This document shows positions 46,447 to 55,632 of a stretch of DNA of 64,000 nt, one piece after another. Made by a program: the position numbers and the translations under genes. Position 1 is the first letter of the stretch. Each line of letters begins with the position of its first letter. The stretch is from Polaribacter sp. Hel1_85 (GTDB lineage: Bacteria > Bacteroidota > Bacteroidia > Flavobacteriales > Flavobacteriaceae), in contig NZ_JPDS01000002.1 of NCBI RefSeq assembly GCF_000766795.1, positions 687,001 through 751,000 of the forward strand, given 5' to 3'. The notes under the pieces are model-generated. The model was not told where the DNA came from. It searched no databases and saw only the letters and a list, made by a program, of their open reading frames with translations.

Positions 46447-49400
46447 ATGACAAAGTATTTAATTGCAACCTTACTTTTCTTATTAACAATTACAAAGGTT
46501 AATAGTCAACATAAAATTGATGGAAATCAAACGAATCCACAAGAACTTATTTATAAAGTTATAGATGGAGATACGTTAAAATTAACGCTTTTTTATCCGA
46601 AGAAAATCAAAAGAAAAACACCAACAATAGTTTTCTTTTTTGGAGGAGGATGGAATGGAGGAAGTATTACACAATTTGAAGATCAATCTAAATATTTTGC
46701 GTCTAGAGGTATGATTTCTATTTTGGTAGATTATAGAGTTAAAAATAGACATAAAACAACTCCTTTTGATGCTGTAAGAGATGCAAAATCTGCTATTAGA
46801 TATATAAGAAAACATGCAAAAGAATTACATGTAAATCCAAAGAAAATTGCTGTTTCTGGTGGTTCTGCAGGAGGTCATTTAGCTGCTGCAACTGCTACTT
46901 TAGAAGGATTAAATGAACCAAAGGAAGATTTGTCTATTAGCGTTAAAGCCAATGCATTAATTCTTTATAATCCTGTAATAGACAATAGTAAAAACGGATA
47001 TGGTTATAAAAGAGTTGGTGAACGGTATAAAGAAATATCGCCACTTCATAATATTAAAAAAGGAGTTCCTCCAACAATCTTTTTTTTAGGAGATAAAGAC
47101 AAACTTATTCCTGTTGCAACTGCTAAAAACTACAAGGCTAAAATGGAAGCTGTTGGAAGTAGATGTGATTTGTTTGTGTATAAAAACCAACCTCATGGAT
47201 TTTTTAATCAATGGAAAAAAGGAGGAGTAGAACATTATTTAAAAACTACTTACGAGGCTGATATTTTTTTAGAGTCTCTTGGATATTTAAAAGGAAAACC
47301 AACATTTAATAAACCAAAAACAATAGAGCTTTTTGTATCAAAAAAAGGTGCTGTAAAAAATGAAGGGACTAAAGAGTCTCCATTTTTGAAATTAGAATCT
47401 GCTGTAAAAAAGGCAACAGCAATAAAATCAAAAAGAGAAAATGCAAAGGTAATTATCAATGTACTTCCAGGAGATTATCATTTAGAGAAACCAATTATTA
47501 TTTCACCTTTATTAAATGGATTAACAATAAAAGGAACAAATTCTTCAGATGTAACTATTAAAGGTTCTAAAATCTTAAACACAAATTGGAAAAAATTCAA
47601 TAATGATATTTATGTAACTAAGGTTGCTTCAAATTTAGATTTTGATCAACTTATAGTGAATGATACACCTCAAATTTTAGCTCGTTATCCAAATTATGAT
47701 GAGAAAGCTCATTATTGGCAAGGATTTGCATCAGATGCAATATCAAAAGAACGTATTGCAACATGGAAAAATCCTAAAGTAGCTTATTTTAACGCTTTAC
47801 ATGGTGGTAAATGGGGAGGTTTTCATTTTGAAATTACGGGAGTAGATAAAGAGGGAAATGCTATTTTAAAAGGAGGACAGCAAAATAATAGAGGTTCTAA
47901 ACCACATAAAGAATATCGAATGGTAGAAAATGTGTTTGAAGAATTAGACGGTCCAGGAGAATGGTATTTAGATAAAGAAACGCATCAATTGTATTATTGG
48001 CCTACTAAAAATGTAAATATTGAAAACTCTAAAGTAGAAGTTGCTGTATTGAAAGATTTGATTCAGGTAGTTGGTACCTTAGAAAAACCAGTAAAAAATG
48101 TAACGATTAGTGGTATTTCTTTTAAATACACAAAACGTACATTTTTAGAGAAGTTTGAACCTTTATTACGAAGCGATTGGTCTATTTATAGAGGAAGTGT
48201 TGTCTTTTTTGAAGGTACAGAAAATTGTGAGGTAAAAGATAGTGAATTTGCTTACTTAGGAGGAAATGTTTTGATGGCAAGCAAGTATAATAAAGGTTTA
48301 GAAATTAAGGGAAACCATATTCATAATAATGGAGCAAGTGCTATTTCTTTTATTGGAGATCCTTCTGCAGTACGTTCCCCATCATTTAATTACGGACAAT
48401 TTGTAGCGTTATCAGAAATGGATACGATTTCTGGACCTAAAAATGAATTATATCCTAGAGCTTGTTTAGTAAAAGATAATTTAATTCATAGAATTGGATG
48501 TATAGAAAAGCAAACAGCAGGAGTTCAAATTGCGATGGCTATGAGCATTAAAATAAGTCATAATAGTATTTATGACGTGCCTAGAGCAGGAATTAATATT
48601 GGTGATGGAACTTGGGGAGGTCATGTTTTAGAATTTAATGATGTATTTAATACTGTTTTAGAAACTAGTGATCATGGTTCGTTTAATTCTTGGGGAAGAG
48701 ATCGTTTTTGGCTTCCAAAGAGAAATAAGATGAACGAGTTAACAACTCAAAAACCAGATATGTATACTTGGGATGCTGTAAAAACGACTGTCATTAGAAA
48801 TAATCGTTTTCGTTGTGATCATGGTTGGGATATTGATTTAGACGATGGTTCTTCTAATTATCATATTTACAATAACCTGTTATTAAATAACGGATTAAAA
48901 TTAAGAGAAGGCTTTAATCGAGTAGCAGAAAATAACATTATGGTTAATAATTCGCTACATCCACATGTATGGTTCGCAAATAGTAGAGATGTATTTAAGC
49001 ATAACATTGTGGGTGATACCTATCAAGATGTTGGCTTATTAGGTTGGGGAAAAGAATTAGATTATAACTTTTTTCCTACTGAAGAAGCAATGATGAAATC
49101 ACAAATGTATAATAGAGACTTGAATAGTTTTTATGGAGATCCAATGTTTAAAGACCCGAAGCATTTAGATTTTAGTGTTAAAGAAAATTCACCAGCTTTA
49201 AAAGTCGGTTTTAAAAATTTTCCAATGAATAAATTTGGAGTTCAAAAAGCAAATTTAAAAAAGTTAGCTAAAACACCTGAAATTCCAGTATTAAGAGATG
49301 TATCAAAAATTGGTGCTAAAGAAAGAAATGTTAAAGTAGCTTGGTTAAGAAATACATTAAAAAGTGTATCTTCTGAGCAAGAGCAATCTGCTTATGGGTT

Positions 49401-49626
49401 AAATACAGCAGAAGGAGTTATTGTATTAAAAATATGGAAACCTAGTCCTGCAGTACAAAATAATGGAATTAAAAAAGGAGATGTAATTCTAGAAGCAAAT
49501 AGTGTAAAACTTAAAAATGTAAAAGATTTCTTTACAGTTTTAAGAAATAATAACAAACTTGAATTGATAGATATTGTAGTAATGCGTAATCAGTCTGAGC
49601 TACCACTTAAAATTAGATTTAAGTAA
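46447..49626 (+). CDS. esterase / GH141-like beta-helix / PDZ fusion protein
   Basis: A 1059-residue secreted protein with three parts. Residues about 22-275 are an acetyl-esterase-type alpha/beta hydrolase (FFFGGGWNGGSITQFEDQSK, Ser in AVSGGSAGGHLAAAT, Asp in FLGDKDKLIPVA, His in NQPHGFFNQW). Residues about 290-930 are a parallel beta-helix opening ELFVSKKGAVKNEGTKESPF, with ILARYPNYDEKAHYW and PGEWYLDKETHQLYYWP, as in GH141. Residues about 970-1059 look like a PDZ domain (GVIVLKIWKPSPAVQNNGIK, KGDVILEAN). No frameshift joins them; it is one frame. GH141 includes alpha-L-fucosidases and xylanases. Substrate is inferred only. Confidence 0.8.
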   Translation: MTKYLIATLLFLLTITKVNSQHKIDGNQTNPQELIYKVIDGDTLKLTLFYPKKIKRKTPTIVFFFGGGWNGGSITQFEDQSKYFASRGMISILVDYRVKNRHKTTPFDAVRDAKSAIRYIRKHAKELHVNPKKIAVSGGSAGGHLAAATATLEGLNEPKEDLSISVKANALILYNPVIDNSKNGYGYKRVGERYKEISPLHNIKKGVPPTIFFLGDKDKLIPVATAKNYKAKMEAVGSRCDLFVYKNQPHGFFNQWKKGGVEHYLKTTYEADIFLESLGYLKGKPTFNKPKTIELFVSKKGAVKNEGTKESPFLKLESAVKKATAIKSKRENAKVIINVLPGDYHLEKPIIISPLLNGLTIKGTNSSDVTIKGSKILNTNWKKFNNDIYVTKVASNLDFDQLIVNDTPQILARYPNYDEKAHYWQGFASDAISKERIATWKNPKVAYFNALHGGKWGGFHFEITGVDKEGNAILKGGQQNNRGSKPHKEYRMVENVFEELDGPGEWYLDKETHQLYYWPTKNVNIENSKVEVAVLKDLIQVVGTLEKPVKNVTISGISFKYTKRTFLEKFEPLLRSDWSIYRGSVVFFEGTENCEVKDSEFAYLGGNVLMASKYNKGLEIKGNHIHNNGASAISFIGDPSAVRSPSFNYGQFVALSEMDTISGPKNELYPRACLVKDNLIHRIGCIEKQTAGVQIAMAMSIKISHNSIYDVPRAGINIGDGTWGGHVLEFNDVFNTVLETSDHGSFNSWGRDRFWLPKRNKMNELTTQKPDMYTWDAVKTTVIRNNRFRCDHGWDIDLDDGSSNYHIYNNLLLNNGLKLREGFNRVAENNIMVNNSLHPHVWFANSRDVFKHNIVGDTYQDVGLLGWGKELDYNFFPTEEAMMKSQMYNRDLNSFYGDPMFKDPKHLDFSVKENSPALKVGFKNFPMNKFGVQKANLKKLAKTPEIPVLRDVSKIGAKERNVKVAWLRNTLKSVSSEQEQSAYGLNTAEGVIVLKIWKPSPAVQNNGIKKGDVILEANSVKLKNVKDFFTVLRNNNKLELIDIVVMRNQSELPLKIRFK

Positions 49627-49647
49627 TTAAAATATAAACACCTGAAT

Positions 49648-51090
49648 ATGAAAATTAATAACAAAAGCTTACTCTTTAGTTTTACTTTACTAATGTTCTT
49701 TGTAAGTAAAGTAATGATGGCTCAAAAAGTTAAAATGGTTTCTACAACAGAAACAGAGCGATGGGTGAAATCAAAAAGAGATATTAAAATTATTGAATCT
49801 AATGCAGAGGCAGATATTGTTGTTTATTCAGATAGTATTTTACAAGTTGTTGATGGTTTTGGGGGTTCTTTTAATGAATTAGGTTATACAGCTTTACAAG
49901 TTTTACCAGAAAAGGGTAGAAAAGAAGTAATGGAAGCGTTGTTTTCTGAAGATGGATGTGATTTTACAATGTGTCGTTTACCATTGGGAGCTAGTGATTA
50001 TGCATTAAGTTACTATTCTAGTAATGATGTTCCTGAAGATTTTGGAATGCGTGATTTTAATATTGATAGAGATCGCTTTATTATGATTCCTTATATCAAA
50101 CAAGCATTAAATATTCAACCTAGTTTAAAACTTTGGGCTTCTCCTTGGTCACCTCCAGCTTGGATGAAAGTAAATGAACATTATTCAGCACGAAGTGGAG
50201 ATTGGAATGGGCGTCCTCAAGGAAATAGAATGACCCCTGGTGCAGAAATTTTTAACAATGCAACTGGTTTTAAAATGCAAGAAAGATACTTAAAAGCATA
50301 TGCTTTGTATTTCTCTAAATTTGTACAACAATACAAAGAAGCAGGTGTGCCATTATGGGCTATTATGCCACAAAATGAAGTTGCTTATGCACCTAACTGG
50401 CCAGCTTGCACTTGGAGACCAGAAGATATGGCTTATTTTATAGGGAAGTTTTTGGGGCCTAAATTTAAAGAAGATAAATTATCAACTGAAATTTGGTTAG
50501 GAACTATAAATGCAGGAAATCCAGATTATGTAAGAACAGTATTAGATAATAAAGATGCTTCAAAATACCTTAGTGGAGTAGGGTTTCAATGGGGAGGTTC
50601 AAAATCTATACCAACAATAACAAAAGAATATCCATCTTATAAGTTAATGCAAACTGAGAATAAATGTGGGAATCAAGAAAATAATTGGTCGTCATTACAA
50701 GTTTCATGGGAAACTTTAGTGCATTATACAAATAGTGGTAGTGGATCGTATATGTATTGGAATATGATTTTAGATGAAACAGGTATGAGTTCTTGGGGAT
50801 GGCCACAAAACTCAATGATTGTTATTGATAAAAACACAAAAGAAGTAATTTATAATGATGAGTTTTACCTGTTTAAACACTTGTCTCATTTTGTAAAACC
50901 AGGAGATAATTTATTAAAATCATCAAAAGGTAAAAACCATCTTGCTTATAAATCTAAAGATGGAAATACAGTTATTTTGGTAAATAATCCTAATAAAGAA
51001 AATAAAACAATTAAGATTAAAGTTGGAAATAAAACAGTTTTAGCAAAACTAAAAGCAACTTCAATTAATACAATATTAGTTTCTAAATAA
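49648..51090 (+). CDS. GH30 family glycoside hydrolase
   Basis: A 480-residue secreted (beta/alpha)8 enzyme with the GH30 side beta-domain. Motifs are VVDGFGGSFNELGYTALQVL, CRLPLGASDYALSYYS, LKLWASPWSPPAWMK, the acid/base Glu in WAIMPQNEVAYAPNW and the nucleophile Glu in KLMQTENKCGN. GH30 includes beta-glucosidases, beta-xylosidases, beta-fucosidases and 1,6-glucanases; the subfamily is not readable here. It lies 21 bases after the fusion gene. Confidence 0.9.
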   Translation: MKINNKSLLFSFTLLMFFVSKVMMAQKVKMVSTTETERWVKSKRDIKIIESNAEADIVVYSDSILQVVDGFGGSFNELGYTALQVLPEKGRKEVMEALFSEDGCDFTMCRLPLGASDYALSYYSSNDVPEDFGMRDFNIDRDRFIMIPYIKQALNIQPSLKLWASPWSPPAWMKVNEHYSARSGDWNGRPQGNRMTPGAEIFNNATGFKMQERYLKAYALYFSKFVQQYKEAGVPLWAIMPQNEVAYAPNWPACTWRPEDMAYFIGKFLGPKFKEDKLSTEIWLGTINAGNPDYVRTVLDNKDASKYLSGVGFQWGGSKSIPTITKEYPSYKLMQTENKCGNQENNWSSLQVSWETLVHYTNSGSGSYMYWNMILDETGMSSWGWPQNSMIVIDKNTKEVIYNDEFYLFKHLSHFVKPGDNLLKSSKGKNHLAYKSKDGNTVILVNNPNKENKTIKIKVGNKTVLAKLKATSINTILVSK

Positions 51091-51107
51091 TATAAATAAA
51101 GAAAAGA

Positions 51108-52475
51108 ATGAAAGATTACAAGAAAATTATTTTAGTTGTATTGGTAGCAATACTTACGCTTCAAACAAGTTTTGGGCAAAAGAGATCAACAAAAAAACGT
51201 TTGTCTGATGATGAACGTATGGAATGGTGGAGAGATTCTAAATTCGGAATGTTTATTCATTGGGGAGCGTATTCAATTATAGGTGGAGAACGTGGAACTA
51301 AAATTGCTGGAGGTGGTGCAGAATGGGCAATGGATAAATTAGATTATACCATAGAAGATTATGAAAAATTTCCTAAAATGTTTAACCCAACAATGTTTGA
51401 TGCAGATGCATGGGTAACAATGGCTAAAGATGCAGGTATGAAGTATATTGTACTTACTTCTAAACATCACGAAGGTTTTGGATTATGGGATTCTAAAGTA
51501 TCAGATTATGATGTTATGGATACTTCTCCGTTTAAACGTGATATTATTAAAGAATTATCAGAAGCTTGTAAAAAACAAGGAATTGTATTTTGTTTTTACT
51601 ATTCTATCGTAGACTGGCATCACCCACAAGCACAAGGTAATTTATATCCAAATTATAACATTTCTCAACATGATGATCCATCTGTAGTAAACCCAGAATT
51701 TCCTGAGTATTATGAAAAATATATGAAACCTCAAGTAGGTGAATTGTTAAAGAATTACGGAGATATTGGTGTAGTTTGGTTTGATGGTGATTGGATTTCT
51801 GATTATACAACAGAAATGGGGAAAGATCTTTATAAATACATTCGTGATATTCAACCAAATACAATTGTAAATAATAGAGTTGATAAAGGAAGAAAAGGAA
51901 TGGAAGGAATGGATGCAGTAGGAAACTTTGCTGGAGATTTTGGAACACCAGAACAAGAAATTCCAGATACAGGAATTGATACTGATTGGGAAGCATGTAT
52001 GACAATGAATGGTTCATGGGGATATAAGCCATCTGATAATAATTGGAAAAGTAGTAAAGATTTAATTCAGAAATTGGTTGATATTGTTTCTAAAGGAGGT
52101 AACTTTTTATTAAACATTGGTCCTGATGGTTTTGGAAGATTCCCTTCAGAAAGTATTAGACGTTTAAAAGCAATGGGAGAATGGACTAAAAAGAATGGTG
52201 AAGCTGTTTACGGAGCTTCTGCAAGTCCATATAAAAAACCAAAATGGGGACGTTATACTAAAAAAGATAATGTGATTTATGCACATGTTTTTGATTGGCC
52301 TAAAGACGGATTGTTAAAAATAAATAAAGAAATTAAAGTAAAAAAGGCAACTGTTTTAACAAACCCAAAAACAAAATTAACAACAACTGCAACTTCAAGA
52401 AATGTATTAGTAGATGTGCCAATGTTAGCACCAGATGCTACTGTAACAGTAATTAAAATTGAGTTAAAAAAATAA
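51108..52475 (+). CDS. GH29 alpha-L-fucosidase
   Basis: A 455-residue secreted enzyme (signal peptide to about 23). GH29 motifs: WWRDSKFGMFIHWGAYSIIG, YIVLTSKHHEGFGLWDS, FYYSIVDWHHPQ and the nucleophile Asp226 in VVWFDGDW. NFLLNIGPDGFGRFP follows. The last 85 residues form a beta domain (KPKWGRYTKKDNVIYAHVFD) that is repeated at the N-terminus of the next gene product. It implies fucose in the target glycan. A strong hairpin terminator follows the gene. Confidence 0.93.
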   Translation: MKDYKKIILVVLVAILTLQTSFGQKRSTKKRLSDDERMEWWRDSKFGMFIHWGAYSIIGGERGTKIAGGGAEWAMDKLDYTIEDYEKFPKMFNPTMFDADAWVTMAKDAGMKYIVLTSKHHEGFGLWDSKVSDYDVMDTSPFKRDIIKELSEACKKQGIVFCFYYSIVDWHHPQAQGNLYPNYNISQHDDPSVVNPEFPEYYEKYMKPQVGELLKNYGDIGVVWFDGDWISDYTTEMGKDLYKYIRDIQPNTIVNNRVDKGRKGMEGMDAVGNFAGDFGTPEQEIPDTGIDTDWEACMTMNGSWGYKPSDNNWKSSKDLIQKLVDIVSKGGNFLLNIGPDGFGRFPSESIRRLKAMGEWTKKNGEAVYGASASPYKKPKWGRYTKKDNVIYAHVFDWPKDGLLKINKEIKVKKATVLTNPKTKLTTTATSRNVLVDVPMLAPDATVTVIKIELKK

Positions 52476-52495
52476 TTTTAATAAAATTTTAAAAG

Positions 52496-52541
52496 AAAAG
52501 AATCTACAAACATCTAAAAAGATATTTGTAGATTCTTTTCA
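52496..52541 (+). terminator. terminator or attenuator between GH29 and SGNH genes
   Basis: AAAAGAATCTACAAA and TTTGTAGATTCTTTT form a perfect 15-bp outer stem, with ATCT/AGAT as an inner stem. It would end or reduce transcription into the SGNH gene, which still has no evident promoter of its own. Confidence 0.75.
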
Positions 52542-52605
52542 AAATACAGAATTCTATTTCAAAATATCTGTTTATACTGATCAGAAATTATTAAATAAAA
52601 ACAAG

Positions 52606-53553
52606 ATGAATATTTATAAGAAAATAATAATTGTTGCAGTTGCTATTATTTTAAATGTTAGTGTTGGGTTTTCTCAAACAATTCCTTCTGAAAAACCAGA
52701 ATGGGGAGCGTATACTCAAGTAGAAGATGGTTTCTTGTTAGCGCATGTTATTCATTGGCCAGAGGATGGTAAATTGGTAATAGATAGAGCTATTAAACCA
52801 AGAGAAGCAAGGTTGCTTTCTAATCCAAGTAAAAAAATAAAAATAAAATTAATTAATGGTAAGTTAACGGTATTATTACCTAAAAAGGTTGACGATGCTC
52901 AAATTTCAGTTGTAAGAATACAATTAATTCCTACAGAAGATTGGGCAAATCTAAAAAGATATAGAAAAGCAAATGCAGCACTAAAAGCACCTTCTAAAAA
53001 AGAAAATAGAGTAGTATTTATTGGTAATTCAATTACAGATAACTGGACAAGAGATCATGGTATTTTCTTCGAGAAAAATCCATCATTTGTAAATAGAGGA
53101 ATTAGCGGACAAACATCAGCTCAAATGTTATTGCGTTTTAGACCAGATGTTATTGAGTTAAATCCTAAAGTGGTTATTATTTCTGCAGGAACAAATGATA
53201 TCGCAGAAAATAGAGGTCCAATAAGTATCAAACGTATTGCAGGAAATATATTTTCTATGGTAGAATTAGCTAAAAAAAATAAAATTAAAGTTGTTTTAGC
53301 ATCCGTATTGCCAGTAATTAGTTATTCTTGGTGTCCATCTATAGAACCAGCTGATAAGATTATTGAACTGAACAAGCTTCTTAAAAAATATGCAAAAGAC
53401 AATAATATTATTTATTTAGATTACTACACACCAATGGTAAATGAAGATAAAGGGCTGATAAAACATTTAGGGAGAGATACAGTACACCCTAATGCAGCAG
53501 GTTATGATATTATGGAACCTTTAGTTCAAAAGGCTATTAAGAAAGCATTGTGA
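52606..53553 (+). CDS. SGNH/GDSL esterase with GH29-type N-terminal beta domain
   Basis: A 315-residue secreted protein. Residues about 24-105 (KPEWGAYTQVEDGFLLAHVI, HWPEDGKLVIDRAI) resemble the C-terminal domain of the GH29 protein just upstream. Residues about 118-315 are an SGNH hydrolase: Ser in VVFIGNSITDNW, Gly in NRGISGQTSA, Asn in ISAGTNDIAEN and Asp/His in GRDTVHPNAAGYD. Such enzymes are often carbohydrate acetylesterases. The domain copy suggests both enzymes share a binding target. Confidence 0.86.
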   Translation: MNIYKKIIIVAVAIILNVSVGFSQTIPSEKPEWGAYTQVEDGFLLAHVIHWPEDGKLVIDRAIKPREARLLSNPSKKIKIKLINGKLTVLLPKKVDDAQISVVRIQLIPTEDWANLKRYRKANAALKAPSKKENRVVFIGNSITDNWTRDHGIFFEKNPSFVNRGISGQTSAQMLLRFRPDVIELNPKVVIISAGTNDIAENRGPISIKRIAGNIFSMVELAKKNKIKVVLASVLPVISYSWCPSIEPADKIIELNKLLKKYAKDNNIIYLDYYTPMVNEDKGLIKHLGRDTVHPNAAGYDIMEPLVQKAIKKAL

Positions 53554-53600
53554 ATTTGTAAATTAAAATACGGTTTTTCATAAGATGTATAAATAAAAAA

Positions 53601-53626
53601 AAGAAATCTAAAATTAGATTTTCTAT
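53601..53626 (+). terminator. weak terminator after the SGNH gene
   Basis: AGAAATCTAA pairs with TTAGATTTTCT with one bulge, 48 bases after the SGNH stop. It separates the operon from the promoter of the LRR gene. Confidence 0.4.
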
Positions 53627-53776
53627 ATAAAAATTATTCTCCGCGGTATTTAATTAGAACTTATTAGTTTGTGAAGTTAGGTTTAGAATTGTGAAATATT
53701 ATTATTGTTAGTAAATAAAGTTTTCTTCATAATCTATTTTTATAAAGCTTGTTATATCGTTGATTTATATGAATAA

Positions 53777-53840
53777 GGTATTATTTTATAGGTTTTGAGT
53801 TATAGATTATAGTTGATTTTTTATTAAAAATATAAATTTG
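53777..53840 (+). promoter_or_regulatory. PUL promoter with candidate HTCS site, LRR gene
   Basis: A 39-nt block (53,777-53,815) begins GGTATTATTTTATAG, contains TTTTGAGTTATA and ends TTG. After 17 bases comes TAAATTTG (53,833-53,840), a perfect -7 element. The same block, spacing and -7 occur before GH88. The ATG of the LRR gene is 33 bases downstream. Confidence 0.65.
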
Positions 53841-53872
53841 TATATAATTATTAATTATTTAAACTATTTCTT

Positions 53873-54946
53873 ATGAAAACAAAATTATTTTTTATTATTA
53901 CTTTTTTGTCATTCTCTTTATTAAGTGCTCAATCTGTAGGAGACACATTTGTAATTGAAGGCTTAACCTATAAAATCACGGAGTTAGGAACATCAAATAC
54001 AGTGGAGGTCTCTAATGATGGAACTGTGAGTGGTAGTGTAACAATACCTTCTACGGTTGTTGATGGAGTAACTTATGATGTTACTGCTATCGGTAAAAGT
54101 GCTTTTCAAGCTAATGTGAATATTACTGAGGTAATACTACCAAGTTCAGTTACTCATATTAAAGAGTCAGCTTTTCACGGATGTACTATTTTAGCTTCTG
54201 CAAATTTAGAAAACCTAGTTCAAATTGATAAAAGAGGTTTTAGAGAATGTCAGGTTTTAGTACCTACAGATACAAATTTAGCGAACCTAACTACTACTGG
54301 ACCAAGTGCTTTTGATAGATGTAATGGTTTTAAATCTTTAAATCTTCCTGTATTAACATCTGTATCAGATTATTCATTTGTTAAGTGTACTAATATGACA
54401 TATGTAACCCTTTCTCCATCTTTAACAGATATACCTTTAGGTATGTTTGATGAAAATACAAGTTTAGAATCAATTACAATTCCTAGTAAAGTAACTACAA
54501 TAGGTAAATGGGCATTTAGAAATGCCGGATTTAAAACGGTAACTTCCTTAAATCCAACGCCTCCTACAGTAGATGCAAATGCTTTTTTAAGTTCAGGTTA
54601 TACTACGATACCATTATTGGTTCCAAGTGGGGCCGAAACTGCTTATGGATCTGCTGCTGTATGGGAAGATTTTGCAAGCCTAGATGTATTAAGTGTAAGT
54701 AATGTTAAGCAAAATTTAAACTTTAATGTTTACCCTAATCCTGTAAATGATGTTATTTTTATAAAAGGTGAAGACGTGGATAACGCTAATATTAGTGTTT
54801 ATGACTTTAGAGGTAAGATGTTATTGAGTTCTAATATTACTGAAATATCTCCTGAAGTTAATATTTCTACCTTGGCAACAGGTGTTTATTTTTTAAAAAT
54901 AAAAACACAAACAGGAGAATTTACAAAGAAAATTGTAAAGAAATAA
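53873..54946 (+). CDS. BspA-type leucine-rich repeat protein with T9SS sorting domain
   Basis: A 357-residue secreted protein. A signal peptide (SLLSAQS) is followed by five or six LRR_5/BspA repeats (VTIPSTVVDGVTYDVTAIGK, TEVILPSSVTHIKESAFHGC, SLESITIPSKVTTIGKWAFR) to about residue 260. A type A T9SS C-terminal domain starts near 283 (NVYPNPVNDVIFIKGED) and ends GVYFLKIKTQTGEFTKKIVK. It should be carried across the outer membrane and anchored or released. It has its own PUL-type promoter and a terminator, so it is a separate unit. Adhesive or glycan-binding role is possible. Confidence 0.88.
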   Translation: MKTKLFFIITFLSFSLLSAQSVGDTFVIEGLTYKITELGTSNTVEVSNDGTVSGSVTIPSTVVDGVTYDVTAIGKSAFQANVNITEVILPSSVTHIKESAFHGCTILASANLENLVQIDKRGFRECQVLVPTDTNLANLTTTGPSAFDRCNGFKSLNLPVLTSVSDYSFVKCTNMTYVTLSPSLTDIPLGMFDENTSLESITIPSKVTTIGKWAFRNAGFKTVTSLNPTPPTVDANAFLSSGYTTIPLLVPSGAETAYGSAAVWEDFASLDVLSVSNVKQNLNFNVYPNPVNDVIFIKGEDVDNANISVYDFRGKMLLSSNITEISPEVNISTLATGVYFLKIKTQTGEFTKKIVKK

Positions 54947-54993
54947 TAAAATACAATTTTATTAAAGTTGTATTAATGTAAAAAGAAAAATAG

Positions 54994-55025
54994 AAGTGCT
55001 TAAGATATTCTTAGGCACTTTTTTT
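54994..55025 (+). terminator. terminator after the LRR gene
   Basis: AAGTGCTTAAGA and TCTTAGGCACTT pair with one wobble around TAT and are followed by T5. A weaker stem (ATACAATTTTATT / AAAGTTGTAT) precedes it at about 54,951. Confidence 0.75.
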
Positions 55026-55278
55026 CGTTTAGTAATTATATAGAATTCATTAGTATAGTTGCATCTAATCTACTTTATCCTTTTGAACCGTTTTTGTGAT
55101 TAAGTTATTGGATATTGTTGTTTTACTTTGTGATCGATTAATTCTAAAAGAAAATTCATTAAAATATGAACTAATTAAATATTGTTTTTAACAATCCTAA
55201 ATATATCTATAAGAATATGCAGGTTAAAAAAGATAATGATTTTTGGTAGAATCATAAACGAATTACATTTTAATACAA

Positions 55279-55310
55279 AAAAGGCGATACAGATATGTGT
55301 CGTCTTTTTT
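55279..55310 (+). terminator. hairpin with T run in the 686-base gap before the kelch gene
   Basis: AAGGCGATACA and TGTGTCGTCTT form a stem with wobbles around GATA, followed by T6. No gene of convincing length lies between it and the terminator at 55,025, nor up to the kelch start at 55,633, so its transcript is unknown; a short untranslated RNA is possible. Confidence 0.5.
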
Positions 55311-55632
55311 ATTGTGAAATCTTGTTGAGATTAAAATAATGCATATAATGAATTGTTAATGAGTGTCAAGTATGAGTAGAAAACTATGAGTTATACGAAG
55401 TGAACTATAAATTATATACTTTAATTTGAAATTGAATTAATTTCGTTTTGTATTCAAAAAAAAAGAACATAAAATAATTATTATAAAAAAAGATCAAGGG
55501 TAAGGATAATCAAATGGATACTTCAAGTCTTTGCTTAGGTTTTTATGTTTTAGAAAGACAATCGGATAATGCTGTATATCCGTATAATATTATAAAAAAA
55601 GAATTGATCAAAATTGTTAAAAACTCGTTATT

